Assembly: GCA_947479085.1 (NCBI GenBank)
Contig: CANJYB010000020.1
Location: 1 to 64,000 of the forward strand
From: Bacteroidota bacterium
Lineage (GTDB): Bacteria; Bacteroidota; Bacteroidia; 2-12-FULL-35-15
DNA: 64,000 nucleotides
Reading direction: 5' to 3'
This document shows, piece by piece, positions 16,455 to 25,526 of the stretch (position 1 is the first letter of the stretch; every line of letters starts with the position of its first letter). The notes beneath the pieces are model-generated. The model had not been told where the DNA came from. It was given only the letters and a program-made list of their open reading frames with translations, and did no database searches. The position numbers were made by a program, and so were the translations under genes.

Positions 16455-18404
16455 ATGAAATCAAAAATTACATTTCTAAAAAAAATGGGATTGGTTGTAC
16501 TTACGGTATTGTCAGTTTCAGCAAAAGCACAATTAACGGTTAATGGCACTCTCACACCACTTCAATGGGTACAAAATTATCTTGTCGGAACAGGGATAAC
16601 TGTAAGCAATGTGACTTATACCGGTCTTGCTGCTGCAAGTGGTACTTTTAATGGTTCAGCCTCTAATGTTGGTTTTGCTTCCGGGGTTCTATTAACGTCC
16701 GGTACTATTCAGGATGCCGTTGGTCCAAACAATCTGCAATTCGTGTCTTCTGACAATGCTTTGCCTGGTGATCCTGATTTGGATGCAATTATGAATCCAA
16801 CATCAAGTAATGATGCCTCTGTTCTGGAATTTGATTTTATTCCGGTATCCGATACGGTTAAATTCCGATATGTGTTTGGCTCTGACGAATACATGGTTTT
16901 TGCAAATACCGGTATTAGTGATGGATTTGGCTTTTTTATCAGTGGACCGGGAATAACTGGGCCGTATTCAAATAACTCCAAAAACATTGCGCTTATTCCC
17001 GGAACATCTACACCGGTTACTATTGATAATGTAAATTTGAATTTTAATCCCCAGTATTACATTGACAATGGAAATGGTATTGGATCAGGAACCGCTCCTG
17101 ACGGAGCATCTGTTCAATACAATGGTTTTACTGTTCCGCTTACAGCTATTTCGGCCGTTCAATGTGGCCAAACATACCATATTAAAATTGCTATCGGAGA
17201 TGGTTCTGATGGAATTTATGATTCAGGTGTATTTCTGGAAGCCGGGAGTTTTTCCAGTACCGGAGTTCAGATTATTCCTGAGATTAGTTACGGAGGCCCT
17301 AATGATTCTACATTATACGAGGGTTGCGGTTTAGCTTGTATTTATTTTGTAAGAACATCCGGACTGGTCAATGCAGATACAATTACTGTAAATATTAGTG
17401 GAAGTGCGGTAAATGGTGTGGACTATAATACAGGAGTTGTGGGTGTGCCACTCCCAACTCAATTAATTTTTGCTGCCGGACAGGATTCTATCCAGTATTG
17501 CATAAATGCAGTTGCAGATGGAGTTACCGAAGGGCTAGATACTATTCACTTATCCATTATTCAGACAGGACCTTGTCAACAAACAACTACCGATGCCAAC
17601 ATTTATCTGAATGAACATCCTCCCCTTACCATGCTAACTTCCGGAGATACTACTTTATGTAATTTTGGTGGAATGGTTCAGTTGAATTCTATAGTTACAG
17701 GTGGAGTAGAACCTTATACCTATGTATGGACAGGTGGAGCATCCCCGATTTCTAATCCTACATTAAACGTAACATCCTCGACCACATTTACAGTTACAGT
17801 GAACGATGCCTGCAACGGCAACCCTGATCCAACACCCTCAATTTCTGATACTGTGAGAGTCGATGTAATTCTGATTAATGATATGACTGTAAGTGTAGGA
17901 AGTGATGTAACTGTTTGCCCCGACACACCAATAAATTTTTATGCTATTGCAACAGGGGGAGCCACTTCTGAACCATATAATTATTTTTGGGGAAGTAGTA
18001 TCGGTGCTGATTCTTTGTCAAATTATTATCTTTTGAATACCGTTTCACCCGGGCAATCTTCCGGTACTTATTATGTAACAGTCACTGACTATTGTTTTAA
18101 CACCCGTAGCGATACCGTTTCTGTAACAGTGGAGCAAAGCTGTGGTCTTGCATTCCCTAACATAGTTACTCCTGATGGAGCAGGAACCATATTAAATGAT
18201 TTGTTTTATATTGACGGCCTCGATAAGTTTCCTGGAAGCGCATTGGTAATTTATAATCGCTGGGGAAGTAAACTTTACGATAACAGCAATTATTCGAACG
18301 ATTGGAGTGGAAGTAAATATTCTGATGGTACATATTATTATGTTCTTACCGTTTCTGATGGAAGGTCTATTCCCGGATTTTTTCAGATAGTGAGAAGTAA
18401 ATAA
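16455..18404 (+). CDS. Second choice-of-anchor L surface protein with T9SS type B sorting domain
   Basis: 649-residue paralogue of the preceding gene. The two share long near-identical blocks in the anchor-L domain, such as VPLTAISAVQCGQTYHIKIA, and the same Calx-beta-like segment (ISGSAVNGVDYNTG). It lacks the PKD domain and keeps two Ig-like repeats and the C-terminal sorting domain (FPNIVTPDGAGTILNDLF ... NRWGSKLYDNSNY). The signal peptide ends ...VSAKAQ. The 18-base gap indicates co-transcription. Tandem duplication with later loss or gain of the PKD module is the simplest history. Confidence 0.9.
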   Translation: MKSKITFLKKMGLVVLTVLSVSAKAQLTVNGTLTPLQWVQNYLVGTGITVSNVTYTGLAAASGTFNGSASNVGFASGVLLTSGTIQDAVGPNNLQFVSSDNALPGDPDLDAIMNPTSSNDASVLEFDFIPVSDTVKFRYVFGSDEYMVFANTGISDGFGFFISGPGITGPYSNNSKNIALIPGTSTPVTIDNVNLNFNPQYYIDNGNGIGSGTAPDGASVQYNGFTVPLTAISAVQCGQTYHIKIAIGDGSDGIYDSGVFLEAGSFSSTGVQIIPEISYGGPNDSTLYEGCGLACIYFVRTSGLVNADTITVNISGSAVNGVDYNTGVVGVPLPTQLIFAAGQDSIQYCINAVADGVTEGLDTIHLSIIQTGPCQQTTTDANIYLNEHPPLTMLTSGDTTLCNFGGMVQLNSIVTGGVEPYTYVWTGGASPISNPTLNVTSSTTFTVTVNDACNGNPDPTPSISDTVRVDVILINDMTVSVGSDVTVCPDTPINFYAIATGGATSEPYNYFWGSSIGADSLSNYYLLNTVSPGQSSGTYYVTVTDYCFNTRSDTVSVTVEQSCGLAFPNIVTPDGAGTILNDLFYIDGLDKFPGSALVIYNRWGSKLYDNSNYSNDWSGSKYSDGTYYYVLTVSDGRSIPGFFQIVRSK

Positions 18405-18440
18405 ACCGTTTACTTATTATAAGTAAAAACAACAACCTCA

Positions 18441-20588
18441 ATGAGAATAAAGCAGTATCTCATATTAATTATGTTCGCTGCTTTTTCAATAAAAAGTTTC
18501 GCCACCCATATTGTGGGTGGCGAAATTTATTATGATTGTTTGGGAAACAACAATTATAAAATCACACTCAAAATTTACAGGGATTGTTGTCCCACTTGCG
18601 CTCCCTTTGATAGCCCTGTTCCCTATTTAGGATTATTTAATAGTGCAGGAGGACTTATTGATACTATTAATATGGGAATTCCTGTTATCACTCCGCTTCA
18701 GAATACAATCGTAAATCCATGTTATTCTTTTCCTAATAATGTTTGTGTGGAAGAAGGGATGTATACCAAGACTATTAACCTGCCTCCCATTCCCGGAGGA
18801 TACGTAATGTCTTATCAAAGGTGTTGCAGAAATTCTTCGATTCTTAATATAGCGAATGCTTCAAATGTTGGCTCAACTTATCAAATCCCGATTTTAGATA
18901 ATTCTATAGTTAACTGTAACAGTTCACCCCGTTTTACCTACTTTCCTCCACTTTTTGTATGTGTGGGGATGCCTTTGGTATTTGATAATTCTGCTACTGA
19001 CCCAAATGGAGATTCTTTATATTATGATATGTGCGAACCATTTGAAGGTGCAGACCCTAATGCTCCTCAACCTGTGCCACCTGCCGCTCCTCCTTATAAT
19101 TTTGTAACCTATAGTCCTCCTTACTCAGGTTCTTATCCGATGAGTTCTTCGCCTGCTTTTACCATTAATCATTTTACGGGTCTCCTAACAGGAACCCCTA
19201 ATATGATTGGCCGATGGGTGGTAGGGATTTGCGTTAAAGAATACCGTAACGGAGTTTTGCTTACTACCAACAAAAGAGATTTTCAGTTTAATGTAACCAA
19301 CTGTCCCATTATTTCAGCATCCACAATTCCTAAACAAACCACTTTTTGTTTTGGTTATACTGTTAATTTTTCAAATTCGAGCATCAATGCCTTCAGTTAC
19401 CACTGGGATTTTGGCGACCCTACCTCCACTGCTGATACTTCCAATATTTCCAATCCTTCCTGGACCTATGCGGATTCAGGTGTTTACGTGGTAACTTTAA
19501 CTATTAATATGGGTACCCCTTGCTCTGATACTGGGCAAACTACCTTTTATATTTATCCTCATCTTGCACCTGTCTTTACTCCACCGCCCGGACAATGTGT
19601 TTACGACAATCATTATAATTTTACTGTAGGTGGCGATTACATGGGCAACGGAACTTTTACCTGGAATTTTGGTCCTCATGCTACACCATCTAGCAGTACG
19701 CTCGAGAATCCAACCAATATAGTTTTTGATTCTGTTGGCTCGTTTCCCGTCACCATTACTGTTGCAGAAAATGGTTGTTCGGCCAATTATACTGCTAATG
19801 TGATAGTCTATCCTAAACCGGATGCTGATTTCGATATGGTTTCAACGGTAGCCTGTGCGCTGCATCCTGTTTATTTTGCTGATAGTTCTCATGCTGACAC
19901 CCCTCTTTCTTACGCATGGAACTTTGGTAACAATACTTCTTCCAACCAGCAAAATCCAAGTGCTATATACCAACTGCCCGGAAATTATAACGTTTCGCTG
20001 ATAGTAACCACCATGCATGGCTGCAAAGACACAGTTAATAAGGTCAATCCTTTGCAGGTATTTCCTTTACCGACTGCTGCCTTTGTGGTAACGCCTACTG
20101 ATACTTCCATTTTTTATCCTGATGTGGCCATGACCGACCATAGTGTCTCTGCGGTAAGTTGCGAAGTTTTCTGGGGCGATGGCACCACAGGAACCAATTG
20201 TAATGGTCTTCATTCTTATACCAAACCTGGCATCTATCCCATTACACAGGTGGTCACCAATATTTACGGTTGTACCGACACGGCAAGGTCGCAGGTTATC
20301 ATCCGTCCCGAATTCCGCTTTTGGGTGCCCAATGCTTTTACCCCGGGAGGCGATGGTTTGAACGAGGTATTTAAGCCTGTACTCATTGGTGTTCACGACT
20401 ACCAGTTTTCCATTTTCAACCGCTGGGGAGAAAAACTATTTGAAACCACCGACCTGAATGAAGGTTGGAATGGAACTTATAAAGAAAATGAAGCCGCTTC
20501 GGATGTATTTGTTTACAAAATAACTTTTAGAGATGATGTAGAAAACCTGTTTCATCAATATATAGGAAGTGCAACATTGATAAGATAA
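18441..20588 (+). CDS. PKD-domain surface protein with T9SS type B sorting domain
   Basis: 715 residues. After the signal peptide (IKQYLILIMFAAFSIKSFA) comes a THIVGGEIYYDCLGNNNYKI domain of ~280 residues, found at the N-terminus of many Bacteroidota T9SS cargo proteins. At least two PKD domains follow (FSYHWDFGDPTS; LSYAWNFGNNTSSNQQNPS), with a PKD-like segment between, then the gliding-motility-associated C-terminus (VPNAFTPGGDGLNEVFKP ... NRWGEKLFETTD). The last module is the export signal. Thirty-six bases separate it from the previous gene, so it completes a surface-protein operon. Role inferred: cell-surface adhesion. Confidence 0.9.
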   Translation: MRIKQYLILIMFAAFSIKSFATHIVGGEIYYDCLGNNNYKITLKIYRDCCPTCAPFDSPVPYLGLFNSAGGLIDTINMGIPVITPLQNTIVNPCYSFPNNVCVEEGMYTKTINLPPIPGGYVMSYQRCCRNSSILNIANASNVGSTYQIPILDNSIVNCNSSPRFTYFPPLFVCVGMPLVFDNSATDPNGDSLYYDMCEPFEGADPNAPQPVPPAAPPYNFVTYSPPYSGSYPMSSSPAFTINHFTGLLTGTPNMIGRWVVGICVKEYRNGVLLTTNKRDFQFNVTNCPIISASTIPKQTTFCFGYTVNFSNSSINAFSYHWDFGDPTSTADTSNISNPSWTYADSGVYVVTLTINMGTPCSDTGQTTFYIYPHLAPVFTPPPGQCVYDNHYNFTVGGDYMGNGTFTWNFGPHATPSSSTLENPTNIVFDSVGSFPVTITVAENGCSANYTANVIVYPKPDADFDMVSTVACALHPVYFADSSHADTPLSYAWNFGNNTSSNQQNPSAIYQLPGNYNVSLIVTTMHGCKDTVNKVNPLQVFPLPTAAFVVTPTDTSIFYPDVAMTDHSVSAVSCEVFWGDGTTGTNCNGLHSYTKPGIYPITQVVTNIYGCTDTARSQVIIRPEFRFWVPNAFTPGGDGLNEVFKPVLIGVHDYQFSIFNRWGEKLFETTDLNEGWNGTYKENEAASDVFVYKITFRDDVENLFHQYIGSATLIR

Positions 20589-20739
20589 AGCGTTATTTCA
20601 GGTGATTTTTCTTTGTCTTTTTACTTTTTTAAGCTTCCGGTATATTATAATCAGCTGATTTTAACCAGCGAAAGAATGAAAATCCAGGTTCTTTGAGATA
20701 ATTACTTTAGAAATAAAAGTGCAAAAAATAGTGGAGCCT

Positions 20740-21010
20740 CCTGTGTTCGAGCGCAGGGCGTCCCACTGTTTAGTGGATAGGCCTGCACACATGAGCAGGA
20801 CATGCTACTATTTAGTAGATAAGCCTGCACACATGCTCAGGACGTCCCCCTGTTTAGTAGATAGGCCTGCACACATGAGCAGGATGTTCCACGGTTTAGT
20901 GGATAAGCCTGCGCTCAAGCGCAGGACATGCCACTATTTAGTAGATGAGCCTGCACTCGAACACAGGACGTTCCACTGTTTAGTGGAATATCCTGCACAC
21001 ATGCGCAGGC
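20740..21010. repeat. Tandem array, six and a half 42-bp units, each with two hairpins
   Basis: Units start at CCTG (20740, 20782, 20824, 20866, 20908, 20950, 20992), an exact 42-bp period. Each unit has hairpin one (CCTGC ... GCAGG) and hairpin two (CCACTGTTTAGTGG or CTACTATTTAGTAG). In the second hairpin both arms change together between copies, and unit five extends the first stem to CCTGCGC / GCGCAGG, i.e. paired substitutions. An ORF of 105 codons runs through it only because 42 is a multiple of three. The rest of the 627-bp gap (20589-20739, 21011-21215) shows nothing recognisable. Confidence 0.95.
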
Positions 21011-21215
21011 GGTATTTGAATTCTAAAACCTTTTAAATCTCACAAACGAATATCTTTCACCACGAAAAGAATCTTAGTTTTTCTTTGAATTCAGAAGAGA
21101 TTTCTGCGATAAATCCTCCTGCAAATCATACTTTGGTAATACTTTGTTAATTATTAATTAACACATGCTGTTCAACTAATTCGGATATTTACATCGTTTT
21201 TAAAACAAAAACCAA

Positions 21216-21899
21216 ATGAGTACAGCAGCAAAAATTTTATTAGTGGATGATGAAACAGATATACTGGAATTTCTTTCCTATAATCTGAAAAAGGAAGGAT
21301 ACGATGTATATACCGCCACTAATGGCAATGAAGCCATTGCCATTGCAAAAAAAGTGAGCCCCCAGCTTATTATTCTTGATGTGATGATGCCGGATATGGA
21401 TGGAATAGAAACCTGCAGGGAGATACGTGCTTTACCCGGTTTAAAAGATGTAATGGTGGCATTCCTTACTGCCCGCAACGAAGATTACTCGCAGATAGCA
21501 GGTTTTGAGGTAGGTGCAGATGATTATATTAATAAACCCATTAAGCCCCGCGTATTAAGCAGCCGGATAAAAGCCCTCCTTAGAAGAGGAACCACAGAAG
21601 TTGCAACTGGTGATAAAACAACAGACCTGGGTGGAATAAAAATTGACAGAGAACGATTTGTAGTGATAAAAGATGGAAAGGAGTTCAACCTGCCTAAAAA
21701 AGAATTCGAATTAATGGAACTACTGGCTTCCAAGCCCGGAAAAGTGTTCACCCGCGATGTTATTCTTGATAAAGTTTGGGGAGGAGATGTGGTGGTAGGC
21801 GACAGAACCATTGATGTTCACGTTCGCAAACTCCGCGAAAAACTCGGTGACGATTACATCAAAACAGTAAAAGGAATCGGTTACAAATTTGAGTTTTAA
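21216..21899 (+). CDS. OmpR/PhoB-family response regulator
   Basis: 227 residues: receiver domain (1-~122) with acidic pocket D11/D12, phospho-acceptor D55 in LIILDVMMPDMDG, T/S at FLTARNED and the KPI lysine; then a winged-helix DNA-binding domain (~135-227) ending RTIDVHVRKLREKLGDDYIKTVKGIGYKFEF. It is a two-component transcription factor, yet no histidine kinase gene adjoins it here. It resembles the PhoB/PhoP type of the phylum, making it a candidate regulator for the Pho-box promoters near 60 kb; that link is inference only. Confidence 0.88.
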   Translation: MSTAAKILLVDDETDILEFLSYNLKKEGYDVYTATNGNEAIAIAKKVSPQLIILDVMMPDMDGIETCREIRALPGLKDVMVAFLTARNEDYSQIAGFEVGADDYINKPIKPRVLSSRIKALLRRGTTEVATGDKTTDLGGIKIDRERFVVIKDGKEFNLPKKEFELMELLASKPGKVFTRDVILDKVWGGDVVVGDRTIDVHVRKLREKLGDDYIKTVKGIGYKFEF

Positions 21900-21979
21900 T
21901 AGTTCCCTGTTAAAATTTAGAGATTAGAATTTTCAGCTTCCAACCTATTCTTTTTGTTTCTTTGTAAAAATCTTTTACA

Positions 21980-23281
21980 ATGAATATTTTAATACTTGGT
22001 TCAGGAGGCAGAGAACATGCCTTTGCCTGGAAATTATCCCAAAGCCCTAAATGTACTAATCTTTATATTGCACCCGGAAATGCAGGCACCTCTGCATTCG
22101 GAACAAATATCGCGGTTTCTCCTACAGATTTTAATGCAGTAAAAAAAATTGTTTTATTGCACCAGGTAACCATGGTGGTGGTGGGACCGGAAGACCCGCT
22201 TGTAAAAGGCATTCATAATTTTTTTATTAACGATGAAGAACTGAAACAAGTTGCAGTGATTGGGCCACAGGCCGATGGAGCACAACTCGAAGGAAGCAAG
22301 GATTTTTCCAAACAGTTTATGTTCCGGCACAAGATACCAACCGCGCAATACCAGACATTTACTAAAGAAACATTAAATGAAGGATTAGCATTCCTTGAAA
22401 CACTTTCTCCTCCCTATGTTTTAAAGGCAGATGGTTTAGCTGCAGGGAAAGGCGTAATAATTCCAACTACTTTGGCAGAAGCAAAAAAAGAGCTTTCGGA
22501 AATGCTCGCCAATGCTAAGTTTGGTAATGCTTCATCAAAAGTGGTAATAGAAGAGTTTTTAAAAGGAATTGAACTGTCAGTATTTGTTTTAACAGATGGG
22601 AACTCCTATAAAATACTTCCGGCAGCAAAGGATTATAAGCGAATTGGTGAAGAAGATACCGGCTTAAATACCGGGGGAATGGGCGCTATCTCCCCTGTGC
22701 CTTTTGCAGATGAAGCATTTATTAAAAAGGTGGAAGACCGTGTAATTATCCCCACCATCAATGGCTTGAAGCAAGAAGGTATTACTTACAAAGGTTTTAT
22801 TTTTATCGGTTTGATGAATGTAAATGGAAATCCACAAGTGATAGAATACAATGTACGTATGGGCGACCCCGAAACAGAAGTAGTGATTCCAAGAATAAAA
22901 TCGGATTTGCTGGATTTATTCTCCGGGGTTGCTTGCGGTAACTTAAATGAAAAAACCTTTGAAGTAGACAACCGGTTTGCTTGCACGGTTATGTTAGTTT
23001 CCGGTGGTTATCCGGAAGATTATGAAAAAGGAAAAGTAATCACAGGATTGGAAACTACTAGGGAAAGCTTAGTATTTCATGCCGGAACCAGTGAAACCAA
23101 GGATTCCAAATCAGAAATTGTTACTAACGGAGGCCGTGTGATAGCCATCACTTCCTATGGTGACACCATGGATGAAGCTTTAGTAAAATCTTTTGCCAAT
23201 GCCGAACGCATTAATTATGAAGGGAAATACTACAGGAAGGATATTGGGAAAGATTTGAAAAAATATTTTGAAAAGGAATAA
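21980..23281 (+). CDS. purD: Phosphoribosylamine-glycine ligase
   Basis: ATP-grasp enzyme making glycinamide ribonucleotide, the second step of purine synthesis. 433 residues, starting [19 protein letters not shown] (N-domain signature). ATP-grasp blocks: [36 protein letters not shown], and [19 protein letters not shown], the last being the PurD family hallmark. Transcription ends at a strong hairpin at 23322. purQ lies 1.5 kb downstream, beyond two membrane-protein genes. Confidence 0.96.
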   Translation: MNILILGSGGREHAFAWKLSQSPKCTNLYIAPGNAGTSAFGTNIAVSPTDFNAVKKIVLLHQVTMVVVGPEDPLVKGIHNFFINDEELKQVAVIGPQADGAQLEGSKDFSKQFMFRHKIPTAQYQTFTKETLNEGLAFLETLSPPYVLKADGLAAGKGVIIPTTLAEAKKELSEMLANAKFGNASSKVVIEEFLKGIELSVFVLTDGNSYKILPAAKDYKRIGEEDTGLNTGGMGAISPVPFADEAFIKKVEDRVIIPTINGLKQEGITYKGFIFIGLMNVNGNPQVIEYNVRMGDPETEVVIPRIKSDLLDLFSGVACGNLNEKTFEVDNRFACTVMLVSGGYPEDYEKGKVITGLETTRESLVFHAGTSETKDSKSEIVTNGGRVIAITSYGDTMDEALVKSFANAERINYEGKYYRKDIGKDLKKYFEKE

Positions 23282-23321
23282 AAATCAGAACAATATTATC
23301 ACCTGTTCTGGTAAATAAAAA

Positions 23322-23356
23322 CGCCTTGCATTAACTAAAATGCAGGGCGCTTTTTT
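23322..23356. terminator. Bidirectional terminator between purD and the small membrane-protein gene
   Basis: CGCCTTGCATT (23322-23332) pairs with AATGCAGGGCG (23339-23349), one G-T wobble, then TTTTTT on the plus strand and an A run on the other side. It lies between convergent genes. Confidence 0.85.
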
Positions 23357-23372
23357 ATAAAAAAGGAAAAAG

Positions 23373-23564
23373 TTAAGCCAGTTTATTATTTACTTTGGCT
23401 TCCTTGTTATATTTAGCTTGCATACCTAACCAGGTAATAACCAAGGAAACAATTACCAGCCAGAAAAATAGATTGGCAGCAAAACCTACATGTTTCATAA
23501 TTTGAAAAGTCCATTGAAAAAAACTTCCAATTCCGTAAAATACATCTGTCATATTCATAATCAA
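23373..23564 (-). CDS. Small single-pass membrane protein, DUF6341-like
   Basis: 63 residues: MTDVFYGIGSFFQWTFQIM, then a hydrophobic segment (NLFFWLVIVSLVITWLGM) and a basic tail. Small proteins of this design (DUF6341, as I recall) are usually encoded between purD and a DUF6427 gene in Flavobacteriia; the same neighbourhood here supports the call. Translation may begin at the second or third Met (MNMT/MTDV). Function unknown. Confidence 0.65.
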   Translation of the reverse strand: MIMNMTDVFYGIGSFFQWTFQIMKHVGFAANLFFWLVIVSLVITWLGMQAKYNKEAKVNNKLA

Positions 23565-23725
23565 TAAATTTTAGTGGCTCAAAAATACTAATATTATTTA
23601 TACGAGCTCTACTTTTTTTAACCTAATTTTAACCACGAAATACTTAGTAAAAAAATCCTTTTCTGTGAGATTGATTCTGAGGTATTTCCTTTGGTAAAAG
23701 AAAAAGCAAATAATAATCTGTTCGA

Positions 23726-24709
23726 ATGTTCATAAGGTTTTTTAAAAACAATAACCCATCCTATTTTTTCATTTTACCTGTTTTTGCTTTGGTTTTCTGG
23801 ATAGTTGCATTTTTACATCCACCTGTTTTAGTTAGTTCGCATTCCACCATATTGTTTGATGCTTTGGCGAAATACATCAATCTTATTCCATTGGTTGGAA
23901 CTTCTGTTTCTTTTTTGCTCGTTATTGCCGGTTCCTTTCTCATCAATTTTGTAGTAAATGAAAACGAGATTACCGACAGAAAAACATTTCTTCCTGCATT
24001 GTTTTACATTGTTATCATGAGCAATAATGAAGCAATGCTAGTGTTTCATCCTGCTATGCTGGCAAACCTATTTATTATTTTTGCCTTGCACAAAATGATG
24101 AATGCTTACCGTAAAAACAGTGCATTTTCAGAGGTATTTGATGCTGGTTTTCTACTTTCAATGGCTTCTGTTTTTTATTTCCCTTCTGTTATTCTTTTTC
24201 CGGTACTTGGTTTTGGATTATTCATTTTCAGAACTTTTAACTGGCGAGAATTGTTCGTTTCCTTTTTGGGTGTTTGTGTTCCTTATTGCTTTGTGGTTAC
24301 TTATTACTTCTGGAATGATAGCCTTATGGATTACTGGAATGATAAACTTGCTTACTTTATTTACCACGAAAGGCCCTCTTTCGATTTCTCTTCTTCTTTT
24401 TATTTTCTTCTTTTTACCGGTGGTGTTATTGCACTGTTATCGTTCAGCAAACTGTCTGCTACCGTATTATTGGGGTCACAAAAAACAAAAAAAAATGTAT
24501 TGTTCTTTATCTGGTTTTTTGTAATTTGCATAGGCTCCTTGTTTCCTGCACCCGAACTGTCATCTCCCTATTTTGCAGTACTCGCCATTCCGTTTTCGGT
24601 ATTTGCTACAAACTATTTTTTTAATATGAAAAAGGAAATATGGGGCGAATTTTTTTTTCTTTTATTTATTGCTTCCATTTTAATCAACGATTTCGCAAAG
24701 TATTTTTAA
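23726..24709 (+). CDS. Polytopic membrane protein, DUF6427-like
   Basis: 327 residues with about nine or ten hydrophobic segments starting at FFILPVFALVFWIVAFLHP. It resembles the DUF6427 family that accompanies purD and the small DUF6341-type gene in Bacteroidota. No catalytic motif is visible. A homologue of a transporter or polysaccharide ligase cannot be excluded. Start ATG at 23726; its stop codon overlaps the promoter of purQ. Confidence 0.6.
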   Translation: MFIRFFKNNNPSYFFILPVFALVFWIVAFLHPPVLVSSHSTILFDALAKYINLIPLVGTSVSFLLVIAGSFLINFVVNENEITDRKTFLPALFYIVIMSNNEAMLVFHPAMLANLFIIFALHKMMNAYRKNSAFSEVFDAGFLLSMASVFYFPSVILFPVLGFGLFIFRTFNWRELFVSFLGVCVPYCFVVTYYFWNDSLMDYWNDKLAYFIYHERPSFDFSSSFYFLLFTGGVIALLSFSKLSATVLLGSQKTKKNVLFFIWFFVICIGSLFPAPELSSPYFAVLAIPFSVFATNYFFNMKKEIWGEFFFLLFIASILINDFAKYF

Positions 24710-24714
24710 CTTTG
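24707..24714 (+). promoter_or_regulatory. -7 promoter element for purQ
   Basis: TAACTTTG matches TAnnTTTG; its first three bases are the stop codon of the upstream gene. It lies 38 bases before the purQ ATG. Confidence 0.5.
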
Positions 24715-24752
24715 TAATCATTAAAAGATTTGACATTTAATTTATATATAAT

Positions 24753-25448
24753 ATGAAATTTGGAGTAGTTATTTTCCCGGGGTCTAATTGCGACCAGGAC
24801 ATGATTTATGCATTAAAAAATATAATGAAGCAGGAAGTGGTGGAATTATGGCATAAAGATACCGATTTGAAAGGGTGCGATTTTATAGTACTTCCGGGAG
24901 GTTTTTCTTACGGAGATTATTTACGTTCAGGTGCCATTGCCCGTTTTTCTCCCATCATGGAAAAGGTGATTGAGTTCGCGAATAATGGCGGATATGTATT
25001 GGGAGTATGCAATGGTTTTCAGATTCTTTGCGAAGCAGGGTTAGTTCCGGGGGCATTGATGCACAACGATGAACGAAAATTTATCTGTAAAAATGTTTTT
25101 ATCAAACCACAAACTTCCACGGCTTTGATAACTGCTTCCATTCCTGAAAAAAGCGTACTTAAAATTCCGATTGCGCATGGTGAGGGAAAATACTATGCCG
25201 ACACAGAAACATTAAAGAAAATGAATGAGAACGGACAAATCATTTTCCGTTACTGTGATGAAAATGGCAAGATAACCGAGGGCGCTAATCCTAACGGTGC
25301 AACAGATAATATTGCAGGGGTATGTAATGCAGGCAAAAATGTTTTTGGAATGATGCCTCATCCGGAGCGTGCGGTTGATGAAGAGTTGAGTAATACTGAC
25401 GGGCGATTAATTTTAGAATCTATTCTTTCATTGGTTACCATCAACTAA
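24753..25448 (+). CDS. purQ: Phosphoribosylformylglycinamidine synthase subunit PurQ
   Basis: Glutaminase subunit of the PurQ/PurL/PurS complex in purine synthesis, supplying ammonia to PurL. 231 residues. Class I glutamine amidotransferase features: FPGSNCDQD, LPGGFSYGDYLRSGA, the nucleophile C86 in GVCNGFQIL, and the His-Glu pair in MMPHPERAVDEE. Small-type PurQ implies separate PurL and PurS elsewhere in the genome, although many Bacteroidota use a fused PurL. It is followed by a strong terminator. Confidence 0.93.
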   Translation: MKFGVVIFPGSNCDQDMIYALKNIMKQEVVELWHKDTDLKGCDFIVLPGGFSYGDYLRSGAIARFSPIMEKVIEFANNGGYVLGVCNGFQILCEAGLVPGALMHNDERKFICKNVFIKPQTSTALITASIPEKSVLKIPIAHGEGKYYADTETLKKMNENGQIIFRYCDENGKITEGANPNGATDNIAGVCNAGKNVFGMMPHPERAVDEELSNTDGRLILESILSLVTIN

Positions 25449-25470
25449 ACAATAAATCTATTTAATAAAA

Positions 25471-25509
25471 AAAGTCCTGCTTTGATAATTCAAAGCAGGA
25501 CTTTTTTTT
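25471..25509. terminator. Bidirectional terminator after purQ
   Basis: AGTCCTGCTTTG (25473-25484) and CAAAGCAGGACT (25491-25502) form a perfect 12-bp stem flanked by A and T runs, between convergent genes. Confidence 0.92.
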
Positions 25510-25526
25510 ATACACTTTCAATTAAA

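Noticed and set aside
20719-21036. 105-codon ORF with 14-residue repeats (LVDRPAHMSRT...)
   Set aside because: It exists because the 42-bp array period is a multiple of three; composition is not protein-like, and the DNA shows hairpin pairing rather than codon-level constraint.
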